Shown here: piece after piece, positions 7,241 through 17,190 of the stretch
How positions within the stretch are numbered: position 1 is the stretch's first letter
Layout: each line of letters opens with the position of its first letter
From: Polaromonas sp.
GTDB lineage: Bacteria; Pseudomonadota; Gammaproteobacteria; Burkholderiales; Burkholderiaceae_C
Assembly (NCBI GenBank): GCA_028291985.1
Contig: JAQGNE010000070.1
Location: forward strand, 62,001-126,000
Length of the DNA: 64,000 nt
Reading direction: 5' to 3'
Notes under the pieces: generated by a model
What the model was told of the DNA's origin: nothing
What the model saw: only the letters and a program-made list of their open reading frames with translations
Databases searched by the model: none
Made by a program: the position numbers and the translations under genes

Positions 7241-8002
7241 ATGCAACGACATCTTCCATGGCTGGCAACCGGTGACCGGTTTCCTCTTCCCGAGACCGCC
7301 TGGGGAGCGGGAGATCCCGCACCCGGCCTGTTGGCTGCTGGCGGGTCACTGGATTTGCAAAGCCTTCTTCGCGCCTATTCCAGTGGAATTTTCCCTTGGT
7401 TCAGCGAGGGCCAGCCCATCCTCTGGTGGAACCCAGACCCCAGAATGGTCCTATGGACGGACCGGTTCAAGATTCACCGGTCGATGCAAAAGACTCTGAA
7501 ACAGTTCATCGGCGACCCTGGCCACCAGCTAAAAATTGACAGCGACTTCGAGCAGGTGATCACGGCCTGTTCAACGAAGCCACGGGAAGGCCAATCAGGA
7601 ACTTGGATACTTCCGGCAATGGTCAAAGCGTACCTGAGCCTTCATGAAGCCGGGTACGCGCACAGCGTTGAAATATGGCAGGGCGTGAGCCTGATCGGTG
7701 GCTTGTATTGCGTCAACCTGGGCGCTATGGTCTTTGGCGAGTCGATGTTTTCGCACCAGAGCAATACGTCGAAAATCGCATTGGCAGCACTGGTGGCGTT
7801 TTGCCGTTCGAAGGATATTTCCATGATCGACTGCCAGCAGAACACGGGGCACCTTGCCTCGCTGGGCGCAGGCGAAATAAGCCGGAACGAATTCATGCAG
7901 CATCTGGTCGACAATGTGTCAAAGCCCTCACCGACTTGGGAATTCGACCCCCTATACTGGGAGCGATTATTGCCCCCCTGCACCGGTCCTATGCTGCCGT
8001 GA
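7241..8002 (+). CDS. aat: Leucyl/phenylalanyl-tRNA--protein transferase
   Basis: A 253-residue enzyme that adds Leu or Phe from aminoacyl-tRNA to proteins with N-terminal Arg or Lys, marking them for ClpS/ClpAP. The N-terminal [18 protein letters not shown] and [23 protein letters not shown] blocks and the later [18 protein letters not shown] and [15 protein letters not shown] blocks are diagnostic. Its stop overlaps the GTG start of bpt by four bases, so the two N-degron genes are translationally coupled. Confidence 0.95.
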   Translation: MQRHLPWLATGDRFPLPETAWGAGDPAPGLLAAGGSLDLQSLLRAYSSGIFPWFSEGQPILWWNPDPRMVLWTDRFKIHRSMQKTLKQFIGDPGHQLKIDSDFEQVITACSTKPREGQSGTWILPAMVKAYLSLHEAGYAHSVEIWQGVSLIGGLYCVNLGAMVFGESMFSHQSNTSKIALAALVAFCRSKDISMIDCQQNTGHLASLGAGEISRNEFMQHLVDNVSKPSPTWEFDPLYWERLLPPCTGPMLP

Positions 8003-8739
8003 CCCATCTCACAGACCTGCCGCTGCAAACCCTGCAGTTTTACGCAACAGCACCCTACCCGTGCAGCTATCTGCCGGGCCGCCAGGCGCGATCACAGGTT
8101 GCAACGCCCAGCCACCTGATTCACAACCTCGCTTACTCGGAACTGGTGGCGAACGGTTTCAGGCGAAGTGGCATGTTCACCTATCGGCCGTATTGCGATG
8201 GGTGCCAGGCCTGCATACCCTTGCGCGTGCCCGTCAGCGGGTTCAAGCCCGACAGAAGTCAGCGCAGAGCGTGGAAAAAACATGGCCTCCTGCAGGCGCG
8301 TGTGCTCAAACTCTGCTTCATGTCAGAGCACTATGAGCTCTACCTGCGCTACCAGACCGGCCGCCATTCCGGCGGTGGCATGGACCATGACAGCATCGAC
8401 CAGTACACGCAGTTCCTCTTGCAGAGCCGCGTCAATTCCCGTCTGGTTGAGTTTCGTGAGGCTGGCGCAGACGGAACGCCAGGCCTTTTGAAAATGGTTT
8501 CAATCCTGGATGTGCTCGAAGACGGTATCTCTGCGGTTTATACGTTTTACGAGCCGGATGCCGGAGCCAGTTACGGCAACTACGGCATTCTGTGGCAAAT
8601 TGAGCAAGCAGGGCACCTTCGACTGCCGTATGTCTACCTCGGCTACATGATTGCCGAGAGTCCGAAAATGAACTACAAGGGAGGGTTTCGGCCCTACGAG
8701 GCGCTTGTCGACGGCAAGTGGCAGCTTGCGAACGGTTGA
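7999..8739 (+). CDS. bpt: Aspartate/glutamate leucyltransferase (arginyltransferase family)
   Basis: A 246-residue enzyme of the bacterial N-degron pathway that transfers Leu to N-terminal Asp or Glu. It carries the conserved motif [13 protein letters not shown] near residue 66-78 and the C-terminal [17 protein letters not shown] block. The reading frame extends far upstream (to 7675) inside aat; GTG 7999 is preferred because it overlaps the aat stop as GTGA and gives the usual family length. It works with aat and the ClpS adaptor, which is not in this window. Confidence 0.93.
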   Translation: MTHLTDLPLQTLQFYATAPYPCSYLPGRQARSQVATPSHLIHNLAYSELVANGFRRSGMFTYRPYCDGCQACIPLRVPVSGFKPDRSQRRAWKKHGLLQARVLKLCFMSEHYELYLRYQTGRHSGGGMDHDSIDQYTQFLLQSRVNSRLVEFREAGADGTPGLLKMVSILDVLEDGISAVYTFYEPDAGASYGNYGILWQIEQAGHLRLPYVYLGYMIAESPKMNYKGGFRPYEALVDGKWQLANG

Positions 8740-8848
8740 TGACGCTTTGACCCACCAAGCGGGTTTCTCATCTGCTGCGGTTTCATTTGGGCAGCCCTAC
8801 CAGCGTTAAGCCGTTTCATAGCGTAAAATTTCTTGTAGAAAGTGGGCT

Positions 8849-9628
8849 ATGAAAAAGTTCGATAGTGCAATTGCTGCAACACCTACCGTTCAGGTGCTCG
8901 AACGCATGTTCACCCTGCTAGAAATTCTCGCCAATCGCGAAGACGCGATGTCGTTGAAGGAAATCAGCGAAAAATCGGGCTTGCATCCTTCCACTGCCCA
9001 TCGCATCCTGAACGATTTGGCTACCGGCCGGTTTGTGGACCGGCCTGCGGCGGGCAACTACAGACTGGGCATGCGTTTACTCGAACTGGGTAACCTCGTC
9101 AAGGCGCGTCTTAGTGTGCGGGATGCAGCACTTGCTCCGATGCGGGAGCTACATAAGCTAACCCAGCAACCTGTCAACCTCAGCATGCGGCAAGGTGATG
9201 AAATCGTCTATGTAGAACGCGCCTTCAGCGAACGCTCAGGCATGCAGGTGGTGCGGGCTATCGGCGGCCGTGCGCCCTTGCACCTCACATCTGTTGGCAA
9301 ATTGTTTCTGGCGTTCGACGAACCTCAGCGCCTGCGCACTTATGTCACGCGAACCGGTCTGCCCGGGCAAACCAGAAACAGCATTACCCAGTTGCCAGTG
9401 TTGGAGCGCGAGCTTGCGAAAGCTCGCCAGTATGGTTTGGCCAGAGACAATGAAGAACTGGAACTGGGCGTGCGCTGCATGGCAGCCGGCATTTATGACG
9501 ACCAGAACAAGCTAGTAGCCGGGCTCTCGATATCGGCACCAGCGGACCGTCTTGAAGAACACTGGTTACCCAAGTTACAGGCGACTGCTAACGAAATATC
9601 GTCTGCCTTGGGGTATAGGGCCAAATAG
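8849..9628 (+). CDS. IclR-family transcriptional regulator
   Basis: A 259-residue protein with an N-terminal winged helix (about 14-75; MSLKEISEKSGLHPSTAHRIL) and an IclR effector domain (about 90-255; QVVRAIGGRAPLHLTSVGKLFLA, then ELELGVRCMAAGIYD). It is 109 bases after bpt on the same strand and could be its own unit. The effector is unknown. The operator array at 3075-3199 has IclR-like half-sites, but no sequence evidence ties it to this protein, and no such palindrome stands before this gene. Confidence 0.9.
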   Translation: MKKFDSAIAATPTVQVLERMFTLLEILANREDAMSLKEISEKSGLHPSTAHRILNDLATGRFVDRPAAGNYRLGMRLLELGNLVKARLSVRDAALAPMRELHKLTQQPVNLSMRQGDEIVYVERAFSERSGMQVVRAIGGRAPLHLTSVGKLFLAFDEPQRLRTYVTRTGLPGQTRNSITQLPVLERELAKARQYGLARDNEELELGVRCMAAGIYDDQNKLVAGLSISAPADRLEEHWLPKLQATANEISSALGYRAK

Positions 9629-9720
9629 CTCGGAATCGGCCTGCCCGTGGTGGCATTGCATTTGGTATGCCAACCATACTGACCTGGTAGGGTGGGATGG
9701 CAGGCTGGCCGGTTGGCCGC

Positions 9721-10776
9721 TCAACCGCTGGTGTGCTTGATCGAGGCGCTCAGTTTATGGTCAACCGGTGGAATGGACTCCACCCATTTTCTGACACGCT
9801 CGGCATCACCCAGGCGGCTTAGCTTACCGGCTGAATCCAGAAACACCATGATCAATTTGCGACCGGCAATCTTTGTCTGCATGACGAGACATTGGCCTGC
9901 CTCGGTGATATATCCCGTCTTTTGCAAGCCAATATCCCATTCCGGATTTTTCACCAGCCGGTTGGTGTTGTTGTACTGCAAAGTGCGGCTGCCTACGGCA
10001 ACCTGATAGCCGGTGGAGGTCGTCAACTCACGAAGCATTGGATCGGCGTGGGCTGCGTTGACCAGCGTCGCAAGATCATGTGCGCTCGACTGGTTGCGAC
10101 TGGACAGCCCGGTAGGCTCGACATAAACGCTGTCGGCCATGCCCAGCATTTTCGCCTTGGCATTCATCAAACTGACAAAGGTGGAAAGACCGCCAGGATA
10201 GGTGCGGCCAAGCGCATGTGCCGCGCGGTTCTCGCTGGACATCAGGGCAAGATGAAGAAGCTCTGCACGTGTCAATGTGGTGCCGACCTTCAAGCGTGAA
10301 CTGCTGCCTTTTTCGGTATCCACATCATCCTGGGTCACTGTGATCAGTTCATCCATCGGCAACCTGGCACCGCTGATGATGACGCCAGTCATCAACTTGG
10401 TCAGCGATGCAATTGGCAGCACCGCATGGTCATTCTTGCTGAACAGAACTTCCTGCGTGTCCTGATCAATGACCAATGCAACGCTCGACTTCAGATCAAG
10501 TGAATCCTGAGCCGCATGCAATCCGGCGATCTGGCCGAATGACGGCTTGGCAGGCACGATAAGCCGCATGATAGGCTTGTTCTTGGCGCCCATGACGAAC
10601 CGGGCTTTCTTTCTTGCAACTGCCGCCTTGACTGGCGCAGTCTTCGCACTGTGCGACCGTTTGACTACCGTTACTTTTTTGCTGGTGGCCGCATGCCCGA
10701 CCGGAACTCCAAGTGCAGCAAACAGAAATACAAAGCCAGCAACCTTAAACGCACGACTGAAAATGTTGTAAGGCAT
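9721..10776 (-). CDS. pbpG: D-alanyl-D-alanine endopeptidase (PBP7/PbpG-like)
   Basis: A 351-residue periplasmic peptidase of the S11 family acting on peptidoglycan cross-links. After a signal peptide (about 1-30, ending GHAATSKK) there is a Lys/Ala-rich linker and then the penicillin-binding fold with SLTK (S124-K127), SEN (S181-N183) and KTG (286-288). The frame extends 24 codons further upstream, but ATG 10776 gives a normal signal peptide. It stands alone, downstream of leuA. Confidence 0.88.
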   Translation of the reverse strand: MPYNIFSRAFKVAGFVFLFAALGVPVGHAATSKKVTVVKRSHSAKTAPVKAAVARKKARFVMGAKNKPIMRLIVPAKPSFGQIAGLHAAQDSLDLKSSVALVIDQDTQEVLFSKNDHAVLPIASLTKLMTGVIISGARLPMDELITVTQDDVDTEKGSSSRLKVGTTLTRAELLHLALMSSENRAAHALGRTYPGGLSTFVSLMNAKAKMLGMADSVYVEPTGLSSRNQSSAHDLATLVNAAHADPMLRELTTSTGYQVAVGSRTLQYNNTNRLVKNPEWDIGLQKTGYITEAGQCLVMQTKIAGRKLIMVFLDSAGKLSRLGDAERVRKWVESIPPVDHKLSASIKHTSG

Positions 10777-10968
10777 GGTATTTTTTTGTATAAGGTCGAA
10801 TGAACGTGACCAGAGTTTATACAAATAGAAAAAGTCATGCAATATCAAAAACTTGCAGGATGATCTTCAGAAAGTGGAAAAGCTTAGCGCAACCGCTGAA
10901 ACCACACAGTTGATCGATTCCAGACCTGGCAAACCGATGATCGAGCGATTGCTGAAGACGCTAACTCG

Positions 10969-12507
10969 CTAACCTTGCGCCGCCACCCGATCAGCCTTGC
11001 TGTGCAGTTTGTTTAGCGCACTCAGATAAGCTTTGGCCGACGCCACAACAATGTCTGGATCAGCGCCTACGCCGTTGACCACCCGACCGCTGTTCTGCAA
11101 GCGAACCGTAACCTCACCCTGGCTTTCGGTCGAACCACTGATGGCATTGACGGAATAAAGGACCATTTCCGCACCGCTCTTCACATGCGATTCGATTGCT
11201 TTCAAAGAAGCATCTACCGGCCCGTTGCCGTCAGATTGCCCCCTAACCTCGAGTCCCTCCACGCTGAAGACCACACTGGCATGCGGGCGCTCACCTGTTT
11301 CGCTGTGCTGAGACAGTGATATGAAGCCGTACTGCTCATTGCCGTGACTCACGCATTCATCGCTGACGAGAGCCAGGATGTCCTCATCAAATATTTCACT
11401 CTTGCGATCCGCGAGGTCCTTGAAGCGAGCGAACGCTTGGTTGATGTCAGCCTCGCTCTGAATTGCAACGCCCAGTTCCTGCAGCCTTTGCTTGAAGGCG
11501 TTCCGCCCGCTCAATTTTCCGAGCACTATCTTATTCGCGCTCCAGCCAACGTCTTCCGCACGCATGATCTCGTAGGTGTCGCGCGCCTTCAATACGCCGT
11601 CCTGATGAATTCCAGATGCATGTGCGAAGGCATTGGCGCCGACGACAGCCTTGTTCGGCTGCACAACAAAACCAGTCGTCTGGCTGACCATGCGGCTTGT
11701 TGCAAGAATATGCTTGGCATCTATGCCAAGCTCAAGGCCGAAGTAATCCTTGCGTGTCTTGACTGCCATGACAATCTCTTCCAAAGAGCAATTGCCAGCC
11801 CGCTCCCCCAAGCCATTGATCGTGCATTCGACCTGCCGTGCTCCGCCGATTTTGACGCCGGCCAAAGAATTGGCGACCGCCATTCCCAAGTCATTGTGGC
11901 AATGCACTGACCACACGGCCTTGTCGCTATTGGGTACGCGGCTGCGGAGGTCCTTGATGAAATTTCCGTACAACTCCGGAATGGCATATCCAACTGTATC
12001 GGGGACATTGATGGTGGTGGCGCCTTCGGCGATCACAGCTTCCAGCACCCGGCATAAAAAATCGGGATCGGATCGATAACCGTCTTCAGGGCTGAATTCA
12101 ATATCAGCCATTAGGTTACGGGCGAACCGGACCGAGAGTCTGGCCTGCTCGAACACCTGATCTGGTGTCATGCGCAGTTTCTTTTCCATGTGCAACGCGC
12201 TGGTTGCCAGAAAGAGATGCAGTCGACCTGACTGTGCCGGCTTTAGCGCTTCTGCAGCCCGCGCAATATCGCGGTCATTGGCACGAGCCAGCGAGCAAAT
12301 CGTGGAGTCCCGCACTGATTCGGCAATCGCTTTGACGCACTCAAAATCCCCATTTGAACTGGCTGCGAATCCGGCTTCAATGACATCCACCTTCAGGCGC
12401 TCAAGCTGACGCGCAATACGCAGTTTTTCATCACGCGTCATGGATGCGCCTGGTGACTGTTCTCCGTCACGCAGAGTGGTGTCAAAAATAATCAGTTTGT
12501 CGGACAT
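10969..12507 (-). CDS. leuA: 2-isopropylmalate synthase, type 1 (second copy in tandem)
   Basis: A 512-residue enzyme of the bacterial LeuA type (usual length ~510-523). It condenses acetyl-CoA with 2-oxoisovalerate in the first committed step of leucine synthesis. The N-terminal [14 protein letters not shown] (residues 9-22) and [15 protein letters not shown] motifs are clear, and the C-terminal allosteric domain is complete. Its start overlaps by 16 bases the end of another, distantly related leuA, so both are co-translated from the leucine-attenuated transcript. A citramalate synthase role is possible, but the motifs favour LeuA. Confidence 0.88.
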   Translation of the reverse strand: MSDKLIIFDTTLRDGEQSPGASMTRDEKLRIARQLERLKVDVIEAGFAASSNGDFECVKAIAESVRDSTICSLARANDRDIARAAEALKPAQSGRLHLFLATSALHMEKKLRMTPDQVFEQARLSVRFARNLMADIEFSPEDGYRSDPDFLCRVLEAVIAEGATTINVPDTVGYAIPELYGNFIKDLRSRVPNSDKAVWSVHCHNDLGMAVANSLAGVKIGGARQVECTINGLGERAGNCSLEEIVMAVKTRKDYFGLELGIDAKHILATSRMVSQTTGFVVQPNKAVVGANAFAHASGIHQDGVLKARDTYEIMRAEDVGWSANKIVLGKLSGRNAFKQRLQELGVAIQSEADINQAFARFKDLADRKSEIFDEDILALVSDECVSHGNEQYGFISLSQHSETGERPHASVVFSVEGLEVRGQSDGNGPVDASLKAIESHVKSGAEMVLYSVNAISGSTESQGEVTVRLQNSGRVVNGVGADPDIVVASAKAYLSALNKLHSKADRVAAQG

Positions 12508-14198
12508 GTTTTTTCCTTTGAGCTGTTGTAAGCATCAGACCGCTGCAGAGCTGAAACGATTGCCTTGAGCGATGCCGAAACGATATTGTTGTCCTGCCCC
12601 ACGCCGAAAAGCGTTTGTTGCCCGACCCGCACCTCAAGATAGGCCATCGCTTGAGCATCGGCACCCGCCCCGACCGCGTGTTCGTGGTAATCAAGCACCC
12701 GCAGCGTCTGCCCGGTAATTCTGCCAATGCCCTCAACAAAAGCATCGATGGGGCCGGTACCGGCTCCACGCACGTTCACAAGGTGACCATTCAGATGTAT
12801 GTCAGCACTCAATACCACCGATTCTTGAGAGCCTTCAGTGCATGCAGAGGTCTGTTCAATAGTCACATGCTGCGGCGCCGCGATCTCGTTCAACGCATAT
12901 TCATCGGCGAACAGATCGTAAATGTCTCTGGCGGTTAGCTCTTTCCCGGAGATGTCCATCTGCGACTGCACCGCCCTGCTGAATTCGATCTGCAGCCTGC
13001 GCGGCAGTTCCAGACCATATTCGGCTTCCAGCAGGTAAGCGATCCCGCCTTTTCCCGACTGGCTGTTCACGCGGATAACCGCTTCGTAAGTGCGGCCCAG
13101 ATCCTTGGGGTCTACCGGGAGATAGGGCATATCCCAGATATCTCCGTCGCTTCTTGCGGCAAAAGCTTTCTTTATCGCATCCTGATGGGAGCCTGAGAAC
13201 GAGGTGTAGACAAGATCGCCAGCATAAGGGTGACGTGCATGTACCGGCAATTGGTTGCAATGCTCGACCACCCGCCTTATATCGTCGATGTCAGAAAAAT
13301 CCAGTCCCGGATCAACGCCCTGGCTGTACAGGTTGATGGCCACGTTGACAAGATCAAGGTTGCCCGTTCTTTCGCCGTTGCCAAACAGACAGCCTTCCAG
13401 GCGGTCAGCTCCGGCCATCACGGCGAATTCACCTGCAGCGGTGCCCGTTCCCCTGTCGTTATGCGGGTGTACCGACAGCACGATCGCGTCCCGCCTAGCG
13501 ACATTGCGATGCATCCACTCGATCATGTCGGCGAATATATTGGGTGTCGAATGCTCGACGGTGGACGGAAGGTTGATGATGCACTTGCGCTCTGGTGTGG
13601 GTTCCCATACCTCGGTCACGGCATCGACAACACGCTTCGAAAACGCCAGCTCGGTTCCCGAAAACATTTCGGGCGAGTATTGAAAGGTCCAGTCAGTATC
13701 GGATTGCGCCAGCGCCAACCGTTTGAATAGCCGGGCCTGGCTGGTCGCCAACTCCACGATGCCGTCTTCATCCAGCCCAAGTACGACCCTGCGCATAATA
13801 GGCGCGGTGGCGTTGTACAGATGAACGATGGCTTTTTTAGCGCCGGTCAAAGCCTCGAAGGTGCGGCGTATCAGCGGCTCGCGCGCCGGCGTCAACACCT
13901 GAATGGTCACACCATCAGGCACGAGATTCCCATCAATCAGTTGACGCAGAAAATCGAATTCAACCTGCGATGCAGACGGAAAACCCACTTCAATCTCTTT
14001 GAAACCGATGTCGACAAGCTTTTGAAACAGCTTCAGCTTGCGCGCGATGTCCATCGGTTCGATCAATGCCTGGTTGCCATCCCGCAGGTCAACGCTGCAC
14101 CAGATGGGCGGGCCCGTCAGCGTCTGGTCGGGCCATGTGCGATTGTCCAGTCGCACTGGAGGAAAGGCGCGGTATTTGGTGGCGGGGGTTTTCAGCAT
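12492..14198 (-). CDS. leuA: 2-isopropylmalate synthase, type 2 (long form)
   Basis: A 568-residue enzyme of the longer LeuA form also found in actinobacteria. Diagnostic features are [18 protein letters not shown] near residue 33-50, [17 protein letters not shown] in the barrel, [13 protein letters not shown] and a C-terminal regulatory domain. It follows the leucine leader peptide and attenuator directly, so leucine availability likely controls it. Having two dissimilar isopropylmalate synthases in one overlapping tandem is unusual; different feedback sensitivity is one possible reason. Confidence 0.9.
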   Translation of the reverse strand: MLKTPATKYRAFPPVRLDNRTWPDQTLTGPPIWCSVDLRDGNQALIEPMDIARKLKLFQKLVDIGFKEIEVGFPSASQVEFDFLRQLIDGNLVPDGVTIQVLTPAREPLIRRTFEALTGAKKAIVHLYNATAPIMRRVVLGLDEDGIVELATSQARLFKRLALAQSDTDWTFQYSPEMFSGTELAFSKRVVDAVTEVWEPTPERKCIINLPSTVEHSTPNIFADMIEWMHRNVARRDAIVLSVHPHNDRGTGTAAGEFAVMAGADRLEGCLFGNGERTGNLDLVNVAINLYSQGVDPGLDFSDIDDIRRVVEHCNQLPVHARHPYAGDLVYTSFSGSHQDAIKKAFAARSDGDIWDMPYLPVDPKDLGRTYEAVIRVNSQSGKGGIAYLLEAEYGLELPRRLQIEFSRAVQSQMDISGKELTARDIYDLFADEYALNEIAAPQHVTIEQTSACTEGSQESVVLSADIHLNGHLVNVRGAGTGPIDAFVEGIGRITGQTLRVLDYHEHAVGAGADAQAMAYLEVRVGQQTLFGVGQDNNIVSASLKAIVSALQRSDAYNSSKEKTCPTN

Positions 14199-14248
14199 GG
14201 TCAGGGTCGCTCTTCAATGGGGGTTGAAAGTCATACCAGCAACCCAAA

Positions 14249-14283
14249 TAAAAACGGCCCGTTGCTGATGCAAACGGGCCGTG
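14249..14283 (-). terminator. Leucine attenuator terminator
   Basis: On the minus strand ACGGCCCGTT (14283-14274) pairs with AACGGGCCGT (14263-14254) around a nine-base loop, followed by TTTTTATTT. It lies between the leader peptide and leuA, the position expected for a transcription attenuator. When ribosomes stall on the leader's Leu codons an alternative fold should prevent this hairpin. Confidence 0.85.
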
Positions 14284-14301
14284 ATCGGGTTAACGCGTGC
14301 G

Positions 14302-14355
14302 CTACCGTCTCCGCCCGTCGGCGAATAGCAGTAGTGCTAGCGAGATATTTTTCAT
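14302..14355 (-). CDS. leuL: leu operon leader peptide
   Basis: A 17-residue ORF, MKNISLALLLFADGRRR, from ATG at 14355 to TAG at 14302-14304. Four Leu codons (CTA, CTA, CTG, CTA) fall within five positions, and three are CTA, usually rare in GC-rich genomes, so charged tRNA-Leu supply should strongly affect ribosome movement. An intrinsic terminator follows 19 bases after the stop. This is the standard arrangement of leucine attenuation control of leuA. It starts only 17 bases after the pssA stop, so its promoter lies within pssA or further up. Confidence 0.85.
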   Translation of the reverse strand: MKNISLALLLFADGRRR

Positions 14356-14372
14356 AACTGGAATCTACCACA

Positions 14373-15185
14373 TTACTTGTGCAGTCCTCGCTCTTCCGGC
14401 TCTTCGGTCGATGTCGAAATCACGCTGGTTTGCAATCCCTTGGCCTTGCGCCAGCCGTAAACGGCGTAACCGGAAAACCCGTAAACAATAAACAGGGCAA
14501 ACATCACGATGGGTGGGTGAATGTTGATCACCGCAATCGCCAATGCAATCAGAACAATGACGGCAAATGGCACGCTTCGCTTCATACTGACATCCTTGAA
14601 GCTGTAAAACGGAACGTTGGTCACCATGGTGAGCCCCGCGTAAAGCATCAGCGCAAAGGTCACCCAGCGTACTTCGAGTCCGGAAACACCGGCATCGGTC
14701 ATGAGCCATATGAAGCCGGCCACCAGGGCGGCAGCTGCCGGCGACGGCAAGCCCTGAAAGAAACGCTTGTCGACCACAGCGGTGTTGACGTTGAATCGGG
14801 CAAGTCGAAGTGCCGCGCAGGCGCAATAGACAAAAGCGCCGATCCAACCCCACCGGCCAAGGCTGGTCAAGGCCCACACGTAAGCAATCAAGGCGGGTGC
14901 GGCACCGAAAGACACCATGTCCGACAATGAGTCCATCTGCTCGCCAAATGCGCTTTGCGTATTGGTCATGCGTGCAACCCGGCCATCGAGGCTGTCCAGG
15001 ATCATCGCGCAGAAGACGCCAATGGCAGCCTGATCGAAGCGGCCGTTCATCGCCATGACGATGGCGTAGAACCCGCCAAAAAGTGCGGCCAGCGTAAAGA
15101 GGTTTGGCAGTATGTAAATACCCTTGCGGCGCTTTCGAACGACTGCTTCTTCGGTCACCGACGAGGTTTCGTCGCCATCATGCAT
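14373..15185 (-). CDS. pssA: CDP-diacylglycerol--serine O-phosphatidyltransferase
   Basis: A 270-residue inner-membrane enzyme making phosphatidylserine, the precursor of phosphatidylethanolamine. The CDP-alcohol phosphotransferase signature appears as LDSLDGRVARMTNTQSAFGEQMDSLSD (D..DG..AR.....G...D...D) near residue 64-90, with about seven further hydrophobic segments. ATG 15185 is preferred over an upstream frame start at 15221 because AGGAG stands just before it. It sits between the ilv and leu blocks, as is common in this order. Confidence 0.93.
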   Translation of the reverse strand: MHDGDETSSVTEEAVVRKRRKGIYILPNLFTLAALFGGFYAIVMAMNGRFDQAAIGVFCAMILDSLDGRVARMTNTQSAFGEQMDSLSDMVSFGAAPALIAYVWALTSLGRWGWIGAFVYCACAALRLARFNVNTAVVDKRFFQGLPSPAAAALVAGFIWLMTDAGVSGLEVRWVTFALMLYAGLTMVTNVPFYSFKDVSMKRSVPFAVIVLIALAIAVINIHPPIVMFALFIVYGFSGYAVYGWRKAKGLQTSVISTSTEEPEERGLHK

Positions 15186-15312
15186 AAAGTACTCCTGAGT
15201 CGGCAGTGCAATAAACAGCACATTGCCCGATAGATAGCGAAATCAAGCCTATGAGAAAGGACGGCGGCCAGACGCTTCAGCTATGAGAATAGCAAACTGC
15301 GGCGCGGGCCAA

Positions 15313-15346
15313 AATGAAAAGCCGCGCAGGTCAGGCGCGGCTTTTC
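15313..15346 (-). terminator. Intrinsic terminator after ilvC
   Basis: GAAAAGCCGCGC and GCGCGGCTTTTC form a strong stem with a seven-base loop ending in a T-run in the minus reading. It is placed between ilvC and the downstream pssA gene, so it ends the ilvB-ilvH-ilvC transcript. Confidence 0.75.
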
Positions 15347-15385
15347 GGCGCTGAACAACCAGGTTCAGCCATCAGGTCTTAAGGC

Positions 15386-16411
<1,026 letters not shown>

Positions 16412-16445
16412 CTAGGATGGTTGCTATGGGGTGCTGGCGAAATGC

Positions 16446-16520
16446 CCTTTGACAGGCTCAGGGCGAACGATGGAAACCTTGTCGCCACTTCAAGTCCGTT
16501 CGCGTTGAGCCTGTCGAAAC
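16446..16520. repeat. REP-like inverted repeat of the GACAGGCTCA...GAGCCTGTC type
   Basis: The left arm at 16448-16470 reads TTTGACAGGCTCAGGGCGAA and the right arm at 16495-16519 reads TCCGTTCGCGTTGAGCCTGT followed by CGAAA. The two arms are imperfect complements of about 22 bases with a 24-base loop. Repeats of this wording are widespread in proteobacterial intergenic regions (family knowledge). It fills most of the ilvH-ilvC spacer and could affect mRNA stability inside the operon. Confidence 0.7.
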
Positions 16521-16541
16521 GCGCGCACGGACGGATGAGAA

Positions 16542-17033
16542 TCAGACTCTCAAAACCCTCTCGCCACGGCCAATGCCGCTGGAGCCGGTACGCACGGTTT
16601 CAAGGATGGCGCTACGGTCAATGGCTTCCAGAAACGCATCGTTTTTTGACTGGTCACCGGTCAGCTCGATCGTGTAGCTCTTCTCGGTGACATCAATGAT
16701 CCTGCCGCGAAAAATGTCGGCCATGCGCTTCATCTCTTCCCGCTCCTTACCGACAGCGCGCACCTTCACCATCATGAGCTCACGCTCGGTGTAGGCACCT
16801 TCAGTCAGGTCGACGACCTTGACGACCTCGATCAGGCGGTTGAGGTGTTTGGTAATCTGCTCAATCACGTCGTCCGACCCCCGGGTCTGGATCGTCATGC
16901 GCGACAGGCTGGGGTCTTCCGTCGGGGCGACGGTCAGGCTTTCGATGTTGTAGCCGCGGGCTGAAAAAAGCCCGACGACGCGAGAAAGAGCGCCAGGCTC
17001 GTTTTCCAGCAAAACCGCAATGATGTGTTTCAT
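16542..17033 (-). CDS. ilvH: Acetolactate synthase, small (regulatory) subunit
   Basis: A 163-residue subunit that binds valine and activates IlvB. It has the N-terminal ACT domain (MKHIIAVLLENEPGALSRVVGLF, 1-23, and RGYNIESLTV) and a C-terminal domain with VDVTEKSYTIELTG-like wording. ATG 17033 follows AGGAG and gives the standard length; an in-frame extension to 17072 is unlikely. It follows ilvB after a 150-base gap occupied by a dispersed repeat. Confidence 0.95.
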   Translation of the reverse strand: MKHIIAVLLENEPGALSRVVGLFSARGYNIESLTVAPTEDPSLSRMTIQTRGSDDVIEQITKHLNRLIEVVKVVDLTEGAYTERELMMVKVRAVGKEREEMKRMADIFRGRIIDVTEKSYTIELTGDQSKNDAFLEAIDRSAILETVRTGSSGIGRGERVLRV

Positions 17034-17122
17034 GTGAGAAGACTCCTCTTTTCGCTGCCCTCCCCTGCGCACGGTAATGCGCAGGCTCGGCAGGCAATAG
17101 ATTCGTCGGTAAAGGTTAAAGT

Positions 17123-17190
17123 CGATGCTACTGAATCAGTAGCTACCAGCCCACACAACTATTGGGCTAGAGGCCTATTCTGCTTATAAA
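17123..17190 (+). repeat. Dispersed ~65-bp element, copy B
   Basis: The core GCTACTGAATCAGTAGC (perfect 6-bp arms) is followed by ATTGGGCTAGAGGCCTATTC and TGCTTATAAA. It fills the ilvB-ilvH spacer. Its right end overlaps ilvB: the TTA at 17184-17186 inside the element is the ilvB stop codon on the minus strand. Confidence 0.85.

Noticed and set aside
10853-10972. Plus-strand ORF of about 39 residues (LQDDLQKVEKLSATAETTQ...) overlapping the end of leuA
   Set aside because: The peptide looks protein-like, but it needs a TTG start without a ribosome site and overlaps leuA; too short to support without conservation data.
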